Shown in pieces: positions 50,077 to 55,103 of a stretch of DNA of 55,103 bases. The notes under the pieces were generated by a model. It did no database searches. It worked only from the letters and a program-made list of their open reading frames with translations, and had not been told where the DNA came from. Source of the DNA: RGIG5612 sp045600845 (GTDB taxonomy: Bacteria > Bacillota > Clostridia > Lachnospirales > Lachnospiraceae); NCBI GenBank assembly GCA_045600845.1, contig JAZRYR010000027.1, positions 1 to 55,103 of the forward strand, in the 5' to 3' direction. Position 1 is the stretch's first letter; each line of letters opens with the position of its first letter. The position numbers were made by a program, and so were the translations under genes.

Positions 50077-50916
50077 ATGAGCGGAAAACTATACTTATGT
50101 GCGACTCCGATCGGCAATCTGGGAGACATCACGTTCCGGGTTATTGAGACTTTGAAAAGCGTGGATCTGATAGCGGCGGAGGATACGCGGCACACATTAA
50201 AATTATTGAATCATTTCGATATCAAGGCGAAACTGACAAGCTATCACGAGTACAACAAATTTGAAAAAGCAGACGAACTGGTAAGCAAGCTGTTAGCAGG
50301 CGAGAACATCGCCTTAGTTACAGATGCCGGAACACCGGGCATTTCTGACCCGGGAGAAGAGCTGGTAAAGAAATGTTACGAAGCGGGAATAGAAGTTACT
50401 TCTCTTCCGGGAGCTTCTGCTGTAACTGTGGCTCTTTCCATGTGCGGCCTTTCTTCCCGCCGCTTTGTTTTCGAAGGCTTTCTTCCTTCCGATAAAAAAG
50501 AACATAAAGAGGCTTTGGAACGGGTGAAAGAGGAAACCAGAACCATTGTTATTTACGAGGCACCTCATCGAATTCTGAGAACTTTAAAAGAATTACGGGA
50601 AACCTTAGGGGAGAGAAGAATCCGTATCTGCCGGGAACTCACGAAAATCCATGAAAGCGTAATGGCGTTGACGCTAAAAGAGGCGGTCCGCTGGTTTGAG
50701 GAAAATGAACCAAAGGGCGAAATGGTAGTGGTCATAGAAGGAAAAGACCCAAAAGAAATCCAGTCGGAAAAAGAAAAAGCCTGGAACGAAATGAGCCTGG
50801 AAGAGCATGTGAAGCATTATGTAGCACAGGGCTTCGAAGAAAAAGAAGCGATGAAATTCGTGGCAAAGGACCGGGGCATTTCCAAGAGAGATGTCTACGA
50901 TGCAATCAAGAAGTAA
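50077..50916 (+). CDS. rsmI: 16S rRNA (cytidine1402-2'-O)-methyltransferase
   Basis: 279 residues. A tetrapyrrole methylase fold with LYLCATPIGNLGDITFR, AAEDTRHTLKLL, VTDAGTPGISDPGEELV and LPGASAVTVALSMCGL. It modifies the ribosomal P site. It is the last of the Firmicutes tRNA/rRNA modification run. Confidence 0.95.
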   Translation: MSGKLYLCATPIGNLGDITFRVIETLKSVDLIAAEDTRHTLKLLNHFDIKAKLTSYHEYNKFEKADELVSKLLAGENIALVTDAGTPGISDPGEELVKKCYEAGIEVTSLPGASAVTVALSMCGLSSRRFVFEGFLPSDKKEHKEALERVKEETRTIVIYEAPHRILRTLKELRETLGERRIRICRELTKIHESVMALTLKEAVRWFEENEPKGEMVVVIEGKDPKEIQSEKEKAWNEMSLEEHVKHYVAQGFEEKEAMKFVAKDRGISKRDVYDAIKK

Positions 50917-50969
50917 GGTAAAAAACAGGAAAGGCAAAAGAAACAAGGGAAGAGTTTCTTGAAGAATAA

Positions 50970-51593
50970 ATGGAACAGAAGAAGCACAAAATTTTCCAAA
51001 TTGATAAATTTTTTATGGACCTTTCCCGGTTTTTGCTGCTGGTGCTGATTCCGATCTTTCGCGTAAAAAAAATTTATGTGGGGAGTAAAGAAAAGATCAA
51101 AAGCGGTGTATTGATTGCAGCGAATCATACGGGGCTTAAAGACCCGATGGTTTTAGAAGCGACATTCTGGACCCGAAGAATGTTTTACGTAGTTGCAGAA
51201 GTGGTAATGCAGAATAAAATCCGCAATATCTTTATGGAAGGTGCCGGCTGCATCCGAATTGACCGGAATATTGCAGATACTTCTGCGATAAAAAAATGTG
51301 TCAGCGTACTGAAAGAAGGCTTCGCTCTTTCTATTTTTCCGCAAGGTGCGATTACGGAAAAGGAGGAAGGTTTTAAATCCGGAGTTGCATTGATCGCCAG
51401 TCTGGCGAAGGTTCCGATTCTCCCCGTTCACATTGAAAAAAGGAAAAACTTTTTTGCACGTCAGGTGGTGGTAATCGGAGAACCCTTCTACACCCGTGAT
51501 TATTGCGAGAAGAAAATGCCAAGCGTTCAGGATCTGGAAAAAATAACGGAAAAACTTTACGAAAAATATAAGGAATGCAGACAATGGACATAG
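50970..51593 (+). CDS. 1-acyl-glycerol-3-phosphate acyltransferase (PlsC-like)
   Basis: 207 residues. The acyltransferase motifs are ANHTGLKDP (H-x4-D), GCIRIDRN, IFPQGAITE (FPEG variant with Q) and VPILPVHIEK. An N-terminal hydrophobic segment (about 12-28) anchors it at the membrane. It makes phosphatidic acid or acylates another acceptor. An acyl carrier protein gene overlaps its end, suggesting the acyl donor. Confidence 0.88.
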   Translation: MEQKKHKIFQIDKFFMDLSRFLLLVLIPIFRVKKIYVGSKEKIKSGVLIAANHTGLKDPMVLEATFWTRRMFYVVAEVVMQNKIRNIFMEGAGCIRIDRNIADTSAIKKCVSVLKEGFALSIFPQGAITEKEEGFKSGVALIASLAKVPILPVHIEKRKNFFARQVVVIGEPFYTRDYCEKKMPSVQDLEKITEKLYEKYKECRQWT

Positions 51594-51826
51594 AAGGAAA
51601 ATTAAAAGAATTATTACATGGCATTGATGAAGAAATTGAAGTGGATGCCATTACTTTAGAATCCAATTTGATAGAGGATGTGGGCATGAGCAGCGTGGCC
51701 CTATTATATATGTCTGTGGCTTTGGAAGATGAGTTTGGAATCGATTTTAATGAAATTGACATGAAAGAAATCAAAACCGCAGGAGATGTAGTTGGGTTGA
51801 TCAAGAAGAAGATGAAAGAAGCGTAA
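51584..51826 (+). CDS. acyl carrier protein
   Basis: 80 residues, four-helix carrier protein. The phosphopantetheine attachment Ser is in EDVGMSSVALLYM; the usual DSL motif reads MSS here. ATG 51584 is better spaced from AAGGA than ATG 51575. It may serve the adjacent acyltransferase rather than bulk fatty-acid synthesis. Confidence 0.88.
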   Translation: MDIEGKLKELLHGIDEEIEVDAITLESNLIEDVGMSSVALLYMSVALEDEFGIDFNEIDMKEIKTAGDVVGLIKKKMKEA

Positions 51827-51896
51827 AGCGTACCAGCTTGATGTGAAAAACGTTGGTCGAAGAGCAGGGATAACGCGGGAAATATATTTTTATAAA

Positions 51897-53498
51897 ATGA
51901 AGAAAAACGAGATCATTGAATTAAAGATAACGGACCTGGGTGTCAATGGAGAAGGTATAGGAAAATTAGACGGTTGTACCTTTTTTGTTAAAGACGCCAT
52001 TATCGGCGATACCGTTCAGGCAGTAATAACGAAAGTAAAAAAGGGTTATGCCTATGCGAAAATGCTGAAAATTTTGGAACCGTCGGAGAAAAGAATTCCT
52101 GTAGTCTGTCCCGTGGCTTCCCGTTGCGGCGGGTGTCAGATTATGCAGATGAACTATGCCTCCCAGCTGGAATTTAAAGAGAAAAAAGTGCAGGGAAACT
52201 TAGAGCATTTAGGTGGAATTAAGTTTGCGCCGGAGAATGGCGGAAATACGGAGAGCGCTGTTCCGCCAGAGAGTAACGTTTCATCCGAAAGCGGAGCGAA
52301 ATTTTATCCAATCATCGGTGCCGATGTTTCCGAAAGGGCAAGCGTGCCGACCCAGTACCGCAACAAGATGCAGTTCCCGATCGGCAAAAATAAAGAGGGC
52401 GCCATCGTAACCGGTTTCTACGCAGGCCGGACCCATTACATCATCGAAACAGAAAATTGTCTGGCTTCCCGGCCGGAAGATAATAAAATTCTGGCAGCAG
52501 TCCGCGCCTTTGCGGAAGAACATCAACTACCGGTTTATGAGGAAGAAACAGGCAAAGGCCTTCTTCGTCATATCATGATCCGAAACGGTTTTTCTACCGG
52601 ACAAGTCATGGTCTGTCTGGTCATTAATGGAGACACATTGGAGAGTGGCAGTAGGTGCCATACGTATAACCGGGATCTGGAGAAAAAACTGGTGGGGCAT
52701 CTGCGGACGGTAGAACCGAAAATCGCTTCCATCTGCCTGAACATTAACAAAGAAAATACCAACGCCATTTTAGGGCGGAAGAATATCTGCCTTTATGGAA
52801 ACGAATATATTGCTGACGAGCTGGTCTGCGGAGAAGCCCGCCTTTCGTTCCAGATTTCTCCATTGTCCTTCTTTCAGGTCAATTCGGCCCAGACTTCCCG
52901 CCTTTACGGGAAAGCTTTGGAGTTTGCAGGCCTGACAGGAAAAGAAAATGTATGGGATCTATACTGTGGTATTGGAACCATTTCCTTATTCTTAGCAGGC
53001 AATGCCAAAAAAGTTTACGGCGTGGAAATCGTGCCGGAAGCTATTGAAGATGCGAAGAATAATGCCCGCCTTAACGGTATCGAAAACGCAGAATTTTTCT
53101 GTGGTAAGTCGGAAGAAGTGTTCCCACAGCTGGCGAATCAGCTGGATGAGCGAGGGGAAATCCGCACCGCCGATGTGGTGGTTTTAGACCCACCGCGAAA
53201 GGGCTGCGATAAAATTCTTCTGGATAAAATTATGGAAGTGGGTCCAGAGAAGATTGTTTATGTCAGCTGCGACAGCGCGACCTTGGCTCGCGACCTGAAG
53301 ATTTTGACGAATGGAAATACCTCTGCAAGGGATAAAATATCTATGAAAATTGGAAAAGACCGTCAGAATGAGATCGCAATTAAAGAAAGTTCCGCCGCTC
53401 TCCATACTTACAAAGTGGAAAAAGTTCAGCCGGTCGACATGTTCCCGAATACGGTGCATGTCGAGTGCGTGGTCTTGATGTCGCGGGTAAAGCAATAA
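51897..53498 (+). CDS. 23S rRNA (uracil-5-)-methyltransferase, RlmD/RumA type
   Basis: 533 residues. A TRAM domain (residues 1-60) precedes the FeS cysteines CPVASRCGGCQ. A low-complexity insert lies near residues 108-130 (Glu/Ser/Pro-rich). The SAM motif is DLYCGIGTISLFLAG, and the catalytic region shows VVLDPPRKGCD and VYVSCDSATLARDL. The start is uncertain: ATG 51897 lacks a good ribosome binding site and an upstream GTG at 51843 is open. The target uridine may be U1939 or U747. Confidence 0.9.
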   Translation: MKKNEIIELKITDLGVNGEGIGKLDGCTFFVKDAIIGDTVQAVITKVKKGYAYAKMLKILEPSEKRIPVVCPVASRCGGCQIMQMNYASQLEFKEKKVQGNLEHLGGIKFAPENGGNTESAVPPESNVSSESGAKFYPIIGADVSERASVPTQYRNKMQFPIGKNKEGAIVTGFYAGRTHYIIETENCLASRPEDNKILAAVRAFAEEHQLPVYEEETGKGLLRHIMIRNGFSTGQVMVCLVINGDTLESGSRCHTYNRDLEKKLVGHLRTVEPKIASICLNINKENTNAILGRKNICLYGNEYIADELVCGEARLSFQISPLSFFQVNSAQTSRLYGKALEFAGLTGKENVWDLYCGIGTISLFLAGNAKKVYGVEIVPEAIEDAKNNARLNGIENAEFFCGKSEEVFPQLANQLDERGEIRTADVVVLDPPRKGCDKILLDKIMEVGPEKIVYVSCDSATLARDLKILTNGNTSARDKISMKIGKDRQNEIAIKESSAALHTYKVEKVQPVDMFPNTVHVECVVLMSRVKQ

Positions 53499-53850
53499 GT
53501 GGCTGAAAAGTGCTTATTTACGGCACTTTTGCGAGGTCTAACCGGGAATCATTCTCATCGGCAGAAGCGCCGAAAGAGTACACGGAAACATATCTATAAG
53601 GTCGAAGCGAGGCTCGAAACAGGCCTTGAAAAATTGAGTTAGTGGAATAGATGTTTTGACCTGACAGCAGTTTGGCACACCCAACCGTCGAGAGGGTGTC
53701 AGTTAGTGGAATAGATGTCAAAACAATTATTTATCACCATCACAGAAATGTGGTGGTTTTTGTTTGCATAAACCTCGTCTTGCTATGTACCCTTCTTTGA
53801 GTGATGAATAATTTTAGACAATCACGAATGAAAATAAGGAGGATGCAAAA
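53499..53850. other. intergenic region with an 18-bp direct repeat, hairpin and terminator
   Basis: AGTTAGTGGAATAGATGT occurs at 53637-53654 and 53701-53718, 64 bases apart, with an ACACCC…GGGTGT hairpin (53677-53699) between. No supported gene is seen in this 352-base gap; a minus-strand 67-codon frame (53721-53518) is not recognised. The terminator is listed separately. Confidence 0.55.
53737..53761 (+). terminator. intrinsic terminator downstream of the RlmD-like gene
   Basis: CCATCACA (53737-53744), GAAA tetraloop, TGTGGTGG (53749-53756) with one G·T pair, then five T residues. It separates the housekeeping run from the recombinase gene. Confidence 0.8.
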
Positions 53851-54687
53851 TTGGATATTATTATCACAGAATCAGTTATTAGGGAGTTTGAGAAGCATTT
53901 AGTAGAGGACGAAAAAAGCCTTGCTACCAGAGAAAAATACCTGAGGAGTGTCAGGGACTTCTTTGGATTTTTGTCTGGAAAAGCTTTGTCAAAAGAAGCA
54001 GTACTTGAATACAAAAACAAGCTTATTGAAGACGGATATTCTGATCGTTCGATAAACGCTACTCTTGCGGGTATTAACAGCCTGCTTGATTATTTGAACG
54101 CAAGAGACTGCCGAGTTAAGAACATGAAGATACAAAAGCAGATGTATCTTTCAGAAGAAAAAGAACTAACCCGGGCTGAGTATATGAAGCTACTGACAGC
54201 GGCAGAAAGAAACAAAAAGCTCCATATGATAATGGAAACTATTTGCGGAACAGGAATAAGGGTATCAGAACTTAAATTTTTTACATTAGAAGCTGTTGAT
54301 GTAGGAGAGGTTCATATCAGGCTTAAGGGAAAAGCACGAGTAATACTAATCTCCGGAAAACTCAGGAAAAAGCTGCTCGATTATGCGAAATCTGAAGATA
54401 TCAACGATGGTATTATTTTCAGGAATACTAAAGGCGAAGCGATGGACAGAAGCGTCATCTGGTCCTTGATGAAGAGACTTTGTGAGGCTGCAGGTGTTGC
54501 AGCAACAAAGGTTTTCCCACACAACCTTAGGAAACTCTTTGCAAGGTGTTTTTACAAAATAGAAAAGGATATCGCAAAACTTGCAGATATCCTCGGACAC
54601 AGCAGTATTGATACTACCCGTATATATATAATGACCTCCGGCAGAGAACACCGGAGGATAATCAATCGGCTTGATTTAGTTGTCTGA
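53851..54687 (+). CDS. tyrosine site-specific recombinase (XerC/D-like), probable DNA invertase
   Basis: 278 residues. A SAM-like core-binding domain (5-90) and catalytic domain with Arg in GTGIRVSELK, Lys in LKGKARVI, HNLR box (FPHNLRKLFA), LGHSS and the nucleophile in TRIYIMTS. TTG start with AAGGAGG upstream. The last codon is only four bases from an inverted-repeat core site, and the paired site lies 300 bases further on, so I infer it flips the segment 54710-54992. No phage genes accompany it. Confidence 0.9.
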   Translation: MDIIITESVIREFEKHLVEDEKSLATREKYLRSVRDFFGFLSGKALSKEAVLEYKNKLIEDGYSDRSINATLAGINSLLDYLNARDCRVKNMKIQKQMYLSEEKELTRAEYMKLLTAAERNKKLHMIMETICGTGIRVSELKFFTLEAVDVGEVHIRLKGKARVILISGKLRKKLLDYAKSEDINDGIIFRNTKGEAMDRSVIWSLMKRLCEAAGVAATKVFPHNLRKLFARCFYKIEKDIAKLADILGHSSIDTTRIYIMTSGREHRRIINRLDLVV

Positions 54688-54691
54688 TACA

Positions 54692-54709
54692 ACAGAATCG
54701 AAATTCCGT
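54692..54709 (+). repeat. left recombination core site of the invertible segment
   Basis: ACAGAA, spacer TCGAAA, TTCCGT. The arms match the right site exactly in direct order, but the spacer is its reverse complement. As inverted repeats, 18 of 21 bases match (54691-54711 against 54991-55011). Confidence 0.75.
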
Positions 54710-54992
54710 GAACCAACCCTTTGGGGATCACCTCACGTATCCCTTCTAAAATCATAATATAACACATTCAATAGGCGAGTTCAAGAAAATTTTATCATCA
54801 GAGCAGTTTAAAAACATTTAATTTGAAAGATTTTTCGGCATCAAACATTTTTGAAATTTTGATGAGTACAGCAAACAGCCCATTTCGAGCAATATTTTCA
54901 TTGTCCTGGAAATGAGCGACTTTTGTACGCCAATTATTGGCTTTTCAAAAGGAAGAGCCATGAATTCTTTAAATATATGTACAAATCTGATA
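54710..54992. mobile_element. candidate invertible promoter segment (283 bp)
   Basis: Flanked by inverted core sites and adjacent to a tyrosine recombinase gene. It contains a good promoter pointing left (54756-54784) and, further right on the minus strand, a 47-codon frame (54961-54818) of unknown nature. In the present orientation the promoter faces away from the secreted-protein gene at 55053. Inversion would put its start about 100 bases upstream of that gene. Confidence 0.7.
54756..54784 (-). promoter_or_regulatory. promoter inside the invertible segment, now pointing left
   Basis: On the minus strand, TTGAAC (54779-54784), exactly 17 bases, TATATT (54756-54761). The predicted start is near 54749. 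Transcription would cross the left core site and run antisense into the recombinase 3' end. Confidence 0.65.
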
Positions 54993-55010
54993 ACAGAATT
55001 TCGATTCCGT
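54993..55010 (-). repeat. right recombination core site of the invertible segment
   Basis: ACAGAA, spacer TTTCGA, TTCCGT. Its spacer is the exact reverse complement of the left spacer, the geometry required for inversion rather than deletion. It lies 42 bases before the ATG of the secreted-protein gene. Confidence 0.75.
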
Positions 55011-55052
55011 TAGAAATGATTTTTATAAAGATCAGACAGAAAGGCTGAAAAA

Positions 55053-55103
55053 ATGAAAAAATACTTCAGAATCACTGCATTAATTATGTCATTAGCCATG
55101 GCA
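55053..55103 (+). CDS. 5' end of a probable secreted or surface protein (partial)
   Basis: The first 17 codons read as a signal peptide start (MKKYFRITALIMSLAMA), with basic residues followed by a hydrophobic core. AAAGG lies nine bases upstream. The rest is beyond the window. No good forward promoter is visible between the right core site and the ATG, so expression may depend on inversion of the upstream segment. Confidence 0.6.
   Translation, partial: MKKYFRITALIMSLAMA

Noticed and set aside
54552..54767. 71-codon leftward frame downstream of the invertible promoter
   Set aside because: It is antisense to the recombinase catalytic end and has no recognisable features; most likely a chance frame, although the promoter would transcribe it.

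Overview
The window looks like a low-GC Firmicutes (class Clostridia) chromosome carrying one complete-looking integrated siphovirus-type prophage. The evidence is strong AGGAGG-type ribosome binding sites, several TTG starts, a Firmicutes-style neighbourhood (Orn/Lys/Arg decarboxylase homologue, guanylate kinase-like gene, holB, ricT, tRNA1(Val) methyltransferase, rsmI), a compact proBAC operon, a B12-binding radical SAM gene and remnants of a corrinoid methyltransferase operon. The species cannot be fixed from the sequence alone.

Layout. 1-6500: small accessory enzymes (methyltransferase, VOC protein, acetyltransferase) mixed with decayed genes: a GNAT remnant, a frameshifted surface-anchored IdeS-like protease, and truncated corrinoid protein and UroD-type methyltransferase genes. 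A membrane-anchored C39-type peptidase follows. 6535-37757: prophage between 45-bp direct repeats, integrated in tRNA-Lys(CTT). It rebuilds the tRNA 3' half and brings its own terminator. Its leftward lysogeny module is repressor, a candidate structured RNA, an Abi_2/AbiF-like HEPN protein, then integrase. The rightward genes are a Cro-like regulator, early genes including two inverted-repeat-bounded segments with opposite-strand terminators, ParB-like and HUH Rep proteins, packaging and head genes with a MuF-type polymorphic toxin and immunity cassette inserted before terL, tail genes with a G/T frameshift, tail-fibre genes (two with G8 tracts), holin and endolysin. 37716-53498: tRNA-Lys, proBAC, a leftward radical SAM/trmB/lysR/nnrD group, and a rightward housekeeping run ending in an rlmD-like gene. 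53499-55103: repeats, a tyrosine recombinase gene, and directly behind it two inverted recombination-site-like sequences flanking about 283 bp with a strong promoter pointing away from a downstream secreted-protein gene. This looks like a phase-variable promoter switch in the OFF orientation.

The strongest leads are the promoter inverton at the right end, the HEPN/RNA defence pair in the lysogeny operon, the two inverted-repeat RNA elements in the early region, and the toxin/immunity insertion at the terL 5' end. All functions are read from sequence and from memory of families; no database search was run.
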